This document shows, one piece after another, positions 30,394 to 41,074 of a stretch of 64,000 bases of DNA. Under the pieces are notes generated by a model. The model did not search any database, was not told where the DNA came from, and worked only from the letters and a program-made list of their open reading frames with translations. The position numbers and the translations under genes are program-made. This DNA is from Sphaerolaimus hirsutus (lineage: Eukaryota > Nematoda > Chromadorea > Monhysterida > Sphaerolaimidae). The number at the start of each line of letters is the position of its first letter. The first letter of the stretch is position 1. Location: contig OZ038459.1 of the NCBI GenBank assembly GCA_964036195.1, positions 2,167,206 through 2,231,205 of the forward strand. The letters run 5' to 3'.

Positions 30394-32067
30394 CAAATTC
30401 CGAGCAGTAAGGCACAATTGAAATGGACACCTGAATTAGAGAAATTATTCAGGCAGATTTGCACTGAGATGGGTGATCCAAGGACATTAGCAATGCCTGT
30501 GCCAGGAAATGACTATGTGATAACCACTGATGCTAGTGCCGATGGATTAGGTGCTATGCTAGAGCAGGAAAATGAGCAAGGCAAGTTGCAGCCAATTGCT
30601 TTTGCTAGTCGTGTGACTGCACCTGCTGAAAAGCGCTACTGTGCCACTGAGTTGGAAGCGCGTGCAGTTGTTTATGCACTTCAAACATTCAGGCCATACA
30701 TCACTGGAGAAAAAGTGACAGTGTTTACTGATCACCACCCCCTGACACAGCTGTTTCAGAAAAATAGCCCATCGCATAGGCTCTACCGCTGGTGTCTTGT
30801 GTTGCAACAGTTTGATGTGAAATTGTGCTATAAGCCAGGAATAAAAAATTTAGTGGCTGATGCTCTTTCAAGGGCACCTGCTGGCACAATTCCTGTTGGC
30901 ATGGGGGAAAATGACTCAATTGACCAGCCAGATGTCACACTTGATACAGTGTGCAACATCAATTTCATCAGTGTGTCACACATGTTAGCCAAATTGGCTA
31001 CACCAAAGGTGAGTGCTGTGCACAACATTGCATTAGCAAGTGACAAAGAGTGCAATGACATGTTGCGCTGGCACCATGAAGGGCGCTGGGCAGCACATGC
31101 AAGTGCCCAGAAAACATACCAGCGGCTGAGACCATTCTATGGCCATGGAAACTGGCCCACACTTGCAGCTGATGTGCAAGAGTATTGCAAAAATTGCAAC
31201 ACATGCAAGCAGCGATCAAATCGCTATGAGGTGCTGCCATTGATGCCAAGGCCACCTCCTGACCAGCCGCGTCGGCGCTGGCACATGGATTTTTCCACAT
31301 TCATGCCAAGCAGTTACAAAGGGCCAAAATATTGCCTTGTTGCAATTGATGCCATGTCGCGTTTTGTCGAGGCAAGGCACAGCAATGCAACTGATGCAAA
31401 AAGTGCAGTCAAACTGTACAATGAAATTGTTGCCAGACATGGGGTCCCAGAAGAAATTGTGACTGACAGTGGGACTCATTTTAGGTGCCGTGAATTTGAG
31501 TCCGCATTGCAGAAACACCAGACAGTTCTGCATGTGACCACACCTGGTTCCAAAACCAACAATGGCATCTGTGAAAGGGCCATACGCACACTGCAAGATG
31601 TGCTGTCCAAGAAAAGAGCTGATGACCACCGAGCCTGGCACCTGATCCTGCCTGATGCAGTGGCTGCCTACAATGCTACAGAGCATTCTGCTACAGGTGT
31701 GTCACCATTTGAAGCTCATTATGGCTCAAAGCGTGCAACAACTGGGCATGAGTTTGAAGTTGCACCGCCACTTGTCAAATTTTGGCAGATGATCAATGAA
31801 AGAGTGGCAAATGCCCAAAAGAAAGCAGCAAACTCTGCTTATGTCACAAATTTCACCACCAAGTTCAAAATAGGTGATACCATTTTTGTGAAGGATACAC
31901 CTGCCATGGGAAGTTGCAAAGCAAAATTGGACTTGCCCAATTCCAAAGAAGGTGAAATTGTTTCATTCCCATCTCCCAAGGATGCAACCATAAAATTTAG
32001 CAATGGTAAAGTGCGTGTAGTCCCCATTAACATGCTGCAGCCCCGTTCTTTAGGTTCAGGTACTTAG
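30394..32067 (+). CDS. Gypsy RNase H and integrase (second frame)
   Basis: The frame is open from 30223, but its homology starts around 30400. It contains the RNase H motif TTDASADGLGAML and the associated FTDHHPLTQLF. Integrase follows, with an H..H..C..C region (HHEGRW ... CKNCNTC) and core acidic residues in HMDFS, TDSGTHF and NNGICERAI. It ends at 32067, about 110 bp before the 3' LTR. It is offset from the upstream frame by the TGA at 30335 and a frame change near 30400. That could be a disabling pair of mutations or an error; a programmed shift is unlikely because a stop is also present. Confidence 0.88.
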   Translation, partial: QIPSSKAQLKWTPELEKLFRQICTEMGDPRTLAMPVPGNDYVITTDASADGLGAMLEQENEQGKLQPIAFASRVTAPAEKRYCATELEARAVVYALQTFRPYITGEKVTVFTDHHPLTQLFQKNSPSHRLYRWCLVLQQFDVKLCYKPGIKNLVADALSRAPAGTIPVGMGENDSIDQPDVTLDTVCNINFISVSHMLAKLATPKVSAVHNIALASDKECNDMLRWHHEGRWAAHASAQKTYQRLRPFYGHGNWPTLAADVQEYCKNCNTCKQRSNRYEVLPLMPRPPPDQPRRRWHMDFSTFMPSSYKGPKYCLVAIDAMSRFVEARHSNATDAKSAVKLYNEIVARHGVPEEIVTDSGTHFRCREFESALQKHQTVLHVTTPGSKTNNGICERAIRTLQDVLSKKRADDHRAWHLILPDAVAAYNATEHSATGVSPFEAHYGSKRATTGHEFEVAPPLVKFWQMINERVANAQKKAANSAYVTNFTTKFKIGDTIFVKDTPAMGSCKAKLDLPNSKEGEIVSFPSPKDATIKFSNGKVRVVPINMLQPRSLGSGT

Positions 32068-32177
32068 GAGAGGATCAACAGGAGACCAGTCCAGGAACTT
32101 TAGGATCAAAACAGGTGATTTAGTGATTGAATGTAGTTTAGGTATTTGAGGCCAAATACTTCCTGCACCCCCCGAGG

Positions 32178-32372
32178 AGTTAGCAGTGACTTCCAGTGAT
32201 AAAAGTGATCCTAGGCATAAAGCATTGAATTAACGAAAAGTTCATCTAGTGATACGTGTGTGATCCTCTTTCCCATTTCGTTGTTTAAATAGTTGACAGC
32301 TGAGCCCCACAAGGCATCAGCCAGCACCCGAGCAGCCAATGAACCAGCAACCACCAACCAGCTCTACCAACT
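32178..32372 (+). repeat. Gypsy 3' LTR
   Basis: 195 bp, one difference from the 5' LTR; preceded by CCCCCCGAGG, a weak polypurine tract. Confidence 0.9.
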
Positions 32373-34060
32373 CTACCGTGAATGATGTGACCCAATTCTT
32401 TACCTACACCTTCAAAATATGCACCAACCCCTTGGCCGATGCCAGCAATATGCGCCTGCACGGCTTTAGGATCGTTGGATTTTGTTGAAATGTAATCGAC
32501 TGAACGTGTGACTTGTTGTTCGAGTCGCTGCAGATTTTGAAAGTGGTGATGTGCAGCCATGATACTGAATGCAATGTCAGTCATGCTTACACCTTGTGAC
32601 CCGGAAACATTTAGTGTGAATGGTTTCCACAAGCCAGCCCAAATTAATTTGATTGGGAGTTTTGTGACATGTAAGTTTGTTGGTCCATTTTTGTTGGCCC
32701 ATGATTGATCATTTAATTGATAATATTTGTGATCTTTCATGAGACAATGATCTATTGGTGAATGTGTGATTAGATCATTGGTGCCAGGAGCAACGAACAT
32801 AATATGCGGGTGGTCTGTGACTTTGACCGGCAGAAATTTATAACAAGTATTGTTATATTGATGTTGAAAGTAAATAATTTCTGCTGTGACAGGTTTACAA
32901 TCCCAGAACATCAATATATCTCCATGCCATTCAGCATAGAGATTTTGACGTCCTAGCAATGCTCGCAAGCCAAGCGTGGGATTGAATGTGATAATTGCAT
33001 GAATTATATCCAGCTGGGTTTGACGGATGTGACACAATTGTTGCCAGATGGATCCAAATTGTTTACGTTCAAGACGTGCAATTTTGTTGACTTCATATTG
33101 TTGACGGGCTGTGAGTAAGTGAAATACACCAACATCGAGGTCTGGTGCGAGCTTAAAATGAAGAGGAGCCTTTTCGGCTTCCGGCTTTTTCAACTTCTTT
33201 TGTTGGTATCTAAGAAATTGAATGAATGCTGAGCCTTGGTCAATGTATTTTGCGTCTTTCGGTACGCATTCTGCATTATTTGGAAATTGTTGTGATCTCC
33301 ATGTGACCGAAAATGCAGCTTGTAATGTTTCCACTACATAATGGTTTTGTGAATATTGCGTGTTAAATTGACCAATCTCTTGGAATGCACACTGTTTGTT
33401 GAAAGCAGTAGCGTTCCATAAAGAGACACCATTGTCGCTGTCATAACAATAGCCGGCTTGTGGGTTGCAATGTGACAAATCTTGAATTTCGGAAACAATT
33501 TTCTTTCCGTCAAGACTTGCAACCACCCCTTCCTCTATGTGAAAGTTCATCACCGTGTTACTCATATTGTGACAAAAGTAACAATAATCGATGTGAAGTG
33601 ATTTGTTGGTACTCCACAATGCATGACCGATTTTTATCAAGGGTTCGCCTTTCCAAGTTTTATTTTGGTAGGCGATCATGCAATCGTAGGTTGTGACTCT
33701 GTGATTTTTAATGATTTCTGGTGGCAGCATAGATTTTCCGCCCACCAGACTCATATATGTGATTATAGTATGCTCTTGTTGAAAGCATCTATAAATGGGT
33801 GTCGTTTGCGGCTGAACACGCAACGTCCATATGGATATCACAATATCCTCTATGACGTTAACTTGAGGAAAGTGACATGTTACTTTTTCCGGAAGTTGAA
33901 TCGCGTGACCGGTGTGTGTTTTATGGCACAGATTGAAAGTTTTGTGATATTGATCGGTCCATGTGAGAGCGTTGGCTAATTTTGACTGTATTAGCAACGT
34001 GAGTGCCATTAAATGTGACACATTTCCCCAGAACGAATATGTGCCAGTGTATCGACACGT
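32373..34060 (-). CDS. BEL env-like region, N-terminal and middle part
   Basis: It continues in the pol frame downstream of the integrase tail. After a Gln/Ser/Asp-rich linker it has a hydrophobic segment (SHLMALTLLIQSKLANALT) that could be a signal sequence. Then come about 500 residues rich in cysteines (CYFCHN, CNPQAGYCYD, CHIRQTQLD, CMIAYQNKTW) and several N-x-S/T sites, as expected for a secreted glycoprotein ectodomain. It is cut by the gypsy insertion at 32372. Some BEL/Pao elements carry env-like genes; I cannot assign this one to a known glycoprotein family by eye. Confidence 0.7.
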
Positions 34061-35203
34061 TTGACGTGGGTTTGCTCGTCTTGCATCTTGTTGCGAAGAT
34101 TGTGATTGTTGATGTGATTGATCATTTTGTGAATCATCACCATTGTCAGGTGGTGGTTGTGATTTATCATCATCTTTGATTTTGGTGTCGATTTTGTATT
34201 CAACACCGTCCTCTGTGTCGATTTCAAGAGGAACGAGGTTAGATGGAGATCTACGTGTGCGACGGCCGTTGCTTGACAATACTGTGACTGCACGTATTTT
34301 GCCATCGCTCAACACGTGTATTTCGTGAATGCTGCCCATTTGCCACATACCGCGTGGCTGTTTATCATCAATGATTAACACCACTTGGCCACGTTTGGGA
34401 GCCTCGTTGATAGTGCCCTTTTTCAAGCGTTGATTTTTAGCTCGATCTTTGAGTAGGTCGATATATTGACACGACCACTCATACCAGAGCACTTCACGGT
34501 TGTGACAAATTTGATCCCAAAGTAATGTGATGTCATCTCTGTCCTTTTCGGGTACAGAGTTAAGTGCAATTTCGTCAATGCAATTGACGTCATTGACACG
34601 TGGTGGTGTGAATGTGTAGGATTTTTCAATTTGTGAAGGTGACTGGTTGAAAGATCCATCAGTTCGCCCATCCCATTCTTCTTTTGGAATTTTTCGCATG
34701 GGTTGAATCGTGGTGGAATCGAGTTCCAACTCACGTTTTTCATCTATGTAACATGGTGGTGGGGTGCCCCAAAGAAAATGTATTGGGCGGAGTATAGCTG
34801 CACCAATGTCTGTGTTTGACAAATATGACAATGGTCGTGTGTTGACGGAGAATTCGACGTCAAGCATGACTGTGAGAAATTCATGCCATGTGAGACAACG
34901 TCGGCCGCATGCTTTTTTAAGCAAGCGTTTGACTAAGCCGACCATGCGTTTGTACACGCCGCCCTGCCAGGGACTATTGGCTGTGATAAAATGCCATTTT
35001 ACGTCCGGTAGCAGTTTGACGCAATTTTTGAACGCGGGGGCATTGTCGGACCAAATTGTGTCCGGCATGCCGCGACGCGAAATGAAGCGATTTAGAGCCA
35101 TAATTGTGTCGGCTGTTGAGACACTGTTGGCTGACTCTAAATGAATAGCGCGTGTACTGAAGCATGTTAGCAACAAAATGTGTTGACTCTGACGGGCGCC
35201 GTT
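34061..35203 (-). CDS. BEL integrase core and C-terminal domain (after in-frame stop)
   Basis: The same frame as pol continues past a single TAG at 35204-35206. Visible are TRAIHLE, SDNAPAF (second catalytic Asp) and PWQGGVYKRMV, where the expected catalytic Glu is Lys. The C-terminal Pao domain follows (RGQVVLIIDDKQPRGMWQMG, then SNLVPLEI). The first catalytic Asp (VGIDYMGPL) lies just upstream of the stop. Both the stop and the Glu-to-Lys change indicate that this copy cannot make active integrase. Confidence 0.85.
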
Positions 35204-38200
35204 CTATGAATAAACTAGCGGTCCCATATAATCAATGCCAACGTGTTGAAATGGCTTGATTTGTGATTGAGTTCGAGTGACCGGTAACGTGTGAAAATCG
35301 GGTAATGTGAATGGACCTCCTTCCGCTTTGCGGCATGTGACACATTTGCGCAAAATTTTTGCAACTACTTGCTTGGCACTTGACAACCAGCAGTGTTCGC
35401 GTAAATCCGCTAAGGTGTGAAGCATGCCACTGTGACCAGCAAGCTCATGAAAATGCGTAACCACAAGCGTTGTTAACCACCCCGTTTTTGGTAGGTAGTA
35501 AAACAACAAAGGGTTTCGGTGTTCTTTGTGAGACACACGCGTGACACAATATAATAAATTATTCCACGCGTCCCATTTGAGCATGTGGTGCTTTCCCAGT
35601 TGCGCTTGTGAAATGCAACTGGCGCACTCCTCAGCTTGTGCAATGCGCAACACGTGTCGAAATGCTTCATTCAGATCGGCTTGTGTGATAGCCTTAGACA
35701 GATATTCGCTGTCGCGTTTTGCAGCTTTATGCATAGAGCGATTTAGCCAATATGTTTTGACACGAAGCAAATAAACAACAGTGCGCAACAATTTTGACAG
35801 TGTTGAAAATCGTCGAATATCTGTTTCAAACGGATCTGATGGGATGTGACGTTGCCGACTTTCAACAAACGGATTTTGAGGGGTGACATTTTGTGACAAA
35901 TTGGGGTCCAAATTGACAGGCACTTGTTGTGAAAGAGCATTAGCAGGCTGTGAAGCAGGCTGTGAAGTAACTGCACCAGCGTATAAAGGTCGACTTATAT
36001 AAGTGTCGCCTTTTGCAAGCTCTTCGGTGACAGGTTGAGCTTGATATTGCGAAATGTCAACGATGTCTGCTGTGAAGGGTTCAGCGAAAAATGATGGTCC
36101 TGTGAACCACATTGTTTCAATCATTAGTTGAGCAAAAGTACATCCACGCGACACAATGTCAGCCGGGTTGTCTTTTGTAGCAACTTTGCAAATTTGAATG
36201 CAGTGTTTTGACATAAATGAATGGATTTTTGTAACCCGATTATTGACAAAAGTAGCCAGCGGCTTTGAAGTATATAGCCATCCGATGACAACTGTACTAT
36301 CGGTCCATAGGAAATTGCTGTGAATTTTCCATCCACCTAGCTCAACAAGTTCGTGATGTAAGTAATCGATGAGCTGTGCACCAATTGTGACACCGAGCAA
36401 TTCCAAGCGTGTGATTGTGAGGGGTTGACCTTGTTTTGACGGAAGTGGGGCTAATTTTGTGCGAGCTGTGAGAAAACCACTAAAATGTTGGAAATCATCA
36501 TAGCCGTATTCATCAGGTGAATTCGCTTGTTGACGCAAATAAGCGCAAACGGCATATCCGTCTTTTGAGGCATCACAAAAAACATGCAACTCTAAGGGAC
36601 GTGTTTTGTCTTTGACGTCAATGCCAAAAGAGTGAAATGAACGCGGAAATTTGATTTGACTAATGGACGAGAGATGTCGTTTCAAATCGTCCAGTAAGTC
36701 ATCCGCCTCTGGGTCTTCGATGAGTTCGTCCCAGGCTGTGATATTGCACCTTTGAATTATTTGTGACACGCGAAATTTCAACTGAAATAACGCGGGCGCT
36801 GTGATGCCAATAGGGTCATATGTTGAAGCCAGCAATTTGTTCAGATTGCGGCATGTGGCTGTGACAATGAGCATAAAATCTTTCTTTGGAGTTGGCAGCG
36901 CGATGGTGTCTTCGATGTGATCGTAAACAAGACCCATGACTTTGATATATTGTGACTGTTTCGGGTTGAGATCATCAGGTTTGATTTTCTCAGAAACAAC
37001 ACCCGAATTTGTCATCCATTCGCGCATGTTGAAATTTGCTCTTGCAAAAACAGCTTTAATTAAACGATAGAGCTGGATTGCATATTTTTGATCATCTACG
37101 CTGATAACTAAATTATCAACGTAAATGCTGTTGAGCAACAACTCCAATTTCGCTCGTTCGTGTGAATCAGCGGGATGCATGGAAGCTAGTTCCGCTTCCA
37201 GGTGATATTTGATAACAGTTGACAAAATGGATGGACTGCATGTGAGACCAAATAGCACCCTTGTGAATTGCATCATTTGAATGTTATCTTCGTGAGTCGG
37301 AATAGTGTCATCACGCAGCCAATAAAATTTTGTGAAAGCGCGTGATTTTGGGTGAAGAGCAATTTGTAAAAATGCTTTCTCGATATCTGCCAACAACACA
37401 ACTTTTCCGGCTCTGAAACGAAACATTAATCCGAGTGCCAGTGGTGTGAGAACTGGGCCTAGAAATAAGCAATTGTTGAGACTTGGTTTGCCTGCAGAAC
37501 CATCATACACTATACGACATGTTGTCGATCTGCCAGGTGTGATGACAGGTTGATGTGGTAAAATGTGTTCTTGCAAACCGTCTTGTGAACCATAGACGGG
37601 TTCTATGACGCCCTTGTGAAGTTGATCGGAAATGACTTTAGCGTATGTTTCGAATAAATCGGGATCTTTTCGAAAACGTTTCAACAATGACAGAAAGCGG
37701 CGAAATGCTTCTGCATTGTTGGTTGGCAATTCGTGAATTGTTGATTTGAATGGCCAATCTACGCTGTAGCGTCCAGTTTCTGGATTGAATGTAATTGATT
37801 CCAGAATTAACTGTTCTGCTATGTTGTCATCGTGTGACAATGGATCGTCTGTGATGCCTATTGACTCGAGACTGTGAAATTGAAATAATGTCTCTTGACC
37901 AACAGCAACAGCTGATGATGCGTGTGAACAGCATGATACCATGAATTGATGTGGCATGGTGTCAGGTGTTGTGACAAATGACTGTGATGACGCATTTCCG
38001 CCAATCATCAATCCAAGTATTGACTCAACTACTATCAATCCAGATGGGAGTTCGACTTCTGTTGGTCGAATATCGAACTTCCAATAATAGTCTTGACCAA
38101 TGAACACATCTGGTTGACATAGTTTGTGACAAAACTCATCAGTCATTTCTGTCAATTCAAGCGGTTCCGCAAATTGTTCTTGTGCATATTTACCGTACAC

Positions 38201-39040
38201 AACGTAAATGACTGTTTTGTCTTCTTGTGACAAAGGAGGCGGGCATGCATATGTTGCCAAATTATCGACCGCACGCAATGTGAGCGGAATTTGTAACATA
38301 TTGCCCTGATTGTTGACGTGTTTGTAAATAGGCATGAGGGCCTCGATCAAAAATGTATTGACTGTGACTGGCATTTTTGTCGCAAACACATTCATTTGAA
38401 GAACGACGTCTCCTTTGTTTTCAAAGTTATACTCATTTGCCACGGATGCTTTGATGTATGAATATTTGCATCCCGTGTCAAAGAATATTAACAAAGGGTC
38501 TGTGACTCGATTTAATTCAGCATCTTTATTAACTAATGAAGCCTGGGCCACTTGCAAACGAACAATAGGCGCAAAATCGAACTCACACTCTTGTTCGGCC
38601 TGCTGCCTGGTAGCGGCGTTCGGGTTACCGTTACCCGCCTGTGCGCTCAGCACCTCCACCGTGGGCCTGTGACTTGGTTGAGTTGGCACCGACGATGACA
38701 TCTGGTTTGGGTTGAGGTCTGGGTACACCTCGTACCGTTTCTGTTGGAAGCCGCGGATCTTGGCTTCGACGGTCTCCATGTCCATGCCGTCCTTGATGAG
38801 GCCGGCGCGGAGCGTCGTCCACAGCTCGTTTTCGCTGTGATACTTGCGCGCTTCCTCCTGAGCTCTCGCCTGAAGCTCATATGCGGGCTTCGGCCATTCG
38901 CCCATGTCCAGCGGGCCGTCCATGTCCATCTGGTACAGCGTCCGCTGTTCCCACTGATAATCGTTGTCGTCCGGGGGGATGACGCGCGCGCTCATCGGTT
39001 CCGTGTGTGAAGGCGGATACGATGGCGGTGCTTGTGACAA
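35204..39040 (-). CDS. BEL/Pao Pol: protease, reverse transcriptase, RNase H, integrase N-terminus
   Basis: A 1278-codon frame starts 18 bp after the gag stop in a different register. It begins PPSYPPSHTEP. An aspartic protease core FFDTGCKYSYI lies at about residue 187. The Pao-type RT has CRIVYDGSA, VLFGLTCSP and NSIYVDNLVISV, so the box reads YVDN rather than YVDD. The Pao RNase H has ELHVFCDASKDGYAVCAYLR. The integrase HHCC module (HFHELAGHSGML ... CVTCRKAEGG) follows. The frame stops at TAG right after the first catalytic Asp. The box residues are what I read; whether YVDN is active in this lineage needs comparison. Confidence 0.92.
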   Translation of the reverse strand: MSQAPPSYPPSHTEPMSARVIPPDDNDYQWEQRTLYQMDMDGPLDMGEWPKPAYELQARAQEEARKYHSENELWTTLRAGLIKDGMDMETVEAKIRGFQQKRYEVYPDLNPNQMSSSVPTQPSHRPTVEVLSAQAGNGNPNAATRQQAEQECEFDFAPIVRLQVAQASLVNKDAELNRVTDPLLIFFDTGCKYSYIKASVANEYNFENKGDVVLQMNVFATKMPVTVNTFLIEALMPIYKHVNNQGNMLQIPLTLRAVDNLATYACPPPLSQEDKTVIYVVYGKYAQEQFAEPLELTEMTDEFCHKLCQPDVFIGQDYYWKFDIRPTEVELPSGLIVVESILGLMIGGNASSQSFVTTPDTMPHQFMVSCCSHASSAVAVGQETLFQFHSLESIGITDDPLSHDDNIAEQLILESITFNPETGRYSVDWPFKSTIHELPTNNAEAFRRFLSLLKRFRKDPDLFETYAKVISDQLHKGVIEPVYGSQDGLQEHILPHQPVITPGRSTTCRIVYDGSAGKPSLNNCLFLGPVLTPLALGLMFRFRAGKVVLLADIEKAFLQIALHPKSRAFTKFYWLRDDTIPTHEDNIQMMQFTRVLFGLTCSPSILSTVIKYHLEAELASMHPADSHERAKLELLLNSIYVDNLVISVDDQKYAIQLYRLIKAVFARANFNMREWMTNSGVVSEKIKPDDLNPKQSQYIKVMGLVYDHIEDTIALPTPKKDFMLIVTATCRNLNKLLASTYDPIGITAPALFQLKFRVSQIIQRCNITAWDELIEDPEADDLLDDLKRHLSSISQIKFPRSFHSFGIDVKDKTRPLELHVFCDASKDGYAVCAYLRQQANSPDEYGYDDFQHFSGFLTARTKLAPLPSKQGQPLTITRLELLGVTIGAQLIDYLHHELVELGGWKIHSNFLWTDSTVVIGWLYTSKPLATFVNNRVTKIHSFMSKHCIQICKVATKDNPADIVSRGCTFAQLMIETMWFTGPSFFAEPFTADIVDISQYQAQPVTEELAKGDTYISRPLYAGAVTSQPASQPANALSQQVPVNLDPNLSQNVTPQNPFVESRQRHIPSDPFETDIRRFSTLSKLLRTVVYLLRVKTYWLNRSMHKAAKRDSEYLSKAITQADLNEAFRHVLRIAQAEECASCISQAQLGKHHMLKWDAWNNLLYCVTRVSHKEHRNPLLFYYLPKTGWLTTLVVTHFHELAGHSGMLHTLADLREHCWLSSAKQVVAKILRKCVTCRKAEGGPFTLPDFHTLPVTRTQSQIKPFQHVGIDYMGPLVYS

Positions 39041-39057
39041 AGCCGCGCCCGTTGTGA

Positions 39058-40812
39058 TTACCTGAGCGTTGACAAAATTAGCGCTGTGACAAAGGCTTTA
39101 TTTTGTGAATTGTTTACCTGACGCCGTGCAGGTGTCGGTCTGTTAGGACAGAACGCCCCGTGATGCTGATTGATTTGGCGACAGTAGTAGCAACTCAATT
39201 GTTGAGTGCACTGCGCTGTCGGATGACCTCTGTGTGTGCACCGCGTGCACACTTCGCCCAAAGCTTGTAGCCGTTTGATGCGCTCTTTCGGTGTGACGTA
39301 TTGAGGGCAATCGACACTGTAGTGCTCTTTATTGCCACAGAACAAGCATTCGAATTTTGGCTTGCGATAATCAGCAGCAGGTTGTGAGAACTGCTTTTGA
39401 TTAGCCGCTCCACTCGTGGGAGTTCTGGGAGGTTGTGTGGAATTTTTATTTTTTCCTTGTTGTTTACCAACGTTAGCATTTGTGCCAGCAAAAGCAACCG
39501 TGTTGTGAATAGGTTTTTGCTTAGAAAAGGTATTTTGTGATTTATTTCCCTTTTTCTTTTGCTGTTGCCAACCACCTCCACTTTGTGGCTTTTTTGACGA
39601 TGAATTTTGTGATTTCTGAACAACATTTGAAGGTTGTGAACCTTGCTGTTCAGTTTTCATCGCATCTAACCGAGCACGAGCAATGGTAGATAATGCATCA
39701 ACAAACCTGATGACTGTGAGTTCTGTGTCGTCGGTTGCCGCAGTGCGCATCGAATTCCGGTGTTCTTCTGTGACGGCAAGAACAATATTATCGGGGAGAT
39801 AACCTCGAATTATTCTTAAAACAGCACCAGAATCGACACTTTCGCCCCTTTCTTTTAGTTGATTGAGAGTTGACAAAAGGGTTCTTGTGAAATTTGTGAG
39901 GGAATCTCCTCTCGATGAAGGCTTTTCGAGTGAATACAATTTATCCCACAGGGCTGATTGTACCCTATGCGTTTCACCAAAGTTTGACTTTAACATGGTG
40001 ACCGCTGTGATGTAATCGCGACCATCACCTTTTAATCCGGCCAGCAATTCTGCTGCACTACCAGTGAGGCTGAGCTTGAGGTACGTATATTTCATACCGT
40101 TTGACAAAGTAGCTCTGTCGTGAATTTGAGCTCGAAAAATTTCCCACCAAGCTACCCATTCTAACGGATCGCCGTTATACTTGGCAAGCTCGTTTTTAGG
40201 CAACTTTAACAAAGTTTCCGGTTGTGAAGGTTGAGAACTACTTCCCGTTGTGACATTAAGGGATGGTTGTGAAGGGGGTTGAGTAGTTAAATCAACAGTG
40301 GACTGACCTTTCAGGGAAAGTATCAACCTTTCCGTGGATTTGATTTGTGCTTTGGCGGACGCCATCTTCAATTCCAGCTCGTCCATGAGCATCGTCGCGT
40401 TGTTCGAGCCCAAATAGAGTGCGCGGTCCAATTTCGCCCAGGCGCTCTTTGCTTCTTCGGCCGCACCGTCTTGGTCACTGTCCAAGCTTGTGATGTAGTT
40501 TTGAACGATGGATGTGAATCGTTCCATAGCTATAGACAGGTCTGAGCGTTTCATCTCGGCTTGGTAAATGTAGGCCTGAAGCATTTCCAATACTTCCTCC
40601 GCTGCGCGCAAATTTGCAGCGGCGGGTTGTGACTCGTCCTTGATGACTTTAGGAATCGGTTTCTGTGTGAATCGCAATACGCCATTGCGAACTCCAGTCA
40701 ACGCCCGGCTGTGCTGAGTCAACGGATGGGTTGTGTCGGCCTCATCTACGTTGCTCGTAGGCATGGCTGAAGCAGCCGGTAGGTTGCGTTGAGTGTGTAA
40801 GCGTTTGTCCAT
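39058..40812 (-). CDS. BEL Gag
   Basis: A 584-codon frame beginning MDKRLHTQRNLP. A helical N-terminal half is followed by the capsid-like block (LPKNELAKYNGDPLEWVAWW), typical of BEL Gag proteins. A Gln/Ser/Lys-rich linker leads to three Cys-rich knuckles (CLFCGNKEHYSVDC, CTRCTHRGHPTAQC, CYYCRQINQHHGAFC). Gag packages the element RNA. The stop lies 18 bp before the pol ATG. Confidence 0.92.
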   Translation of the reverse strand: MDKRLHTQRNLPAASAMPTSNVDEADTTHPLTQHSRALTGVRNGVLRFTQKPIPKVIKDESQPAAANLRAAEEVLEMLQAYIYQAEMKRSDLSIAMERFTSIVQNYITSLDSDQDGAAEEAKSAWAKLDRALYLGSNNATMLMDELELKMASAKAQIKSTERLILSLKGQSTVDLTTQPPSQPSLNVTTGSSSQPSQPETLLKLPKNELAKYNGDPLEWVAWWEIFRAQIHDRATLSNGMKYTYLKLSLTGSAAELLAGLKGDGRDYITAVTMLKSNFGETHRVQSALWDKLYSLEKPSSRGDSLTNFTRTLLSTLNQLKERGESVDSGAVLRIIRGYLPDNIVLAVTEEHRNSMRTAATDDTELTVIRFVDALSTIARARLDAMKTEQQGSQPSNVVQKSQNSSSKKPQSGGGWQQQKKKGNKSQNTFSKQKPIHNTVAFAGTNANVGKQQGKNKNSTQPPRTPTSGAANQKQFSQPAADYRKPKFECLFCGNKEHYSVDCPQYVTPKERIKRLQALGEVCTRCTHRGHPTAQCTQQLSCYYCRQINQHHGAFCPNRPTPARRQVNNSQNKAFVTALILSTLR

Positions 40813-41056
40813 AGCAAATTTTGATCGATTTATTGCTTATTAGCAAAAGTGGTAGCTAGCTGTGAACGAAATAAAATAATAAAAATAAATATTTTGTTAC
40901 TTGTGAATTGTACTTAAAAATCATAAGTAAATACACGCGTTACTAACGATTTTGCGTCCAAAACCGTATTACCGTAACCTCGTGTTGTGACAAACAATTT
41001 CCAATGAAATTTCGCGCGAGACAGCTTAATTAGAGTGACCAATTATTTAATTAGTC

Positions 41057-41074
41057 ACCCTGCTTGCTGCGCCA
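41057..41074 (-). promoter_or_regulatory. BEL primer-binding site
   Basis: Reading the minus strand directly after the 5' LTR gives TGGCGCAGCAAGCAGGGT, complementary to a tRNA 3' end. The leader to the gag ATG (40813-41056) has no frame. Confidence 0.75.

Larger units (their letters stand above)
26742..32372 (+). mobile_element. Ty3/gypsy LTR retrotransposon with very short LTRs
   Basis: LTRs of 195 bp (26742-26936, 32178-32372) differ at one position by eye. They begin AGTT and end AACT instead of TG/CA, and are flanked by the 4-bp duplication CTAC (26738-26741, 32373-32376). The primer-binding site TGGTGCCGCGACC begins at the LTR edge (about 26936). Order: leader with 18-bp repeats, gag, protease, RT, then RNase H and integrase in another frame. 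It sits on the strand opposite to its BEL host. Confidence 0.93.
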
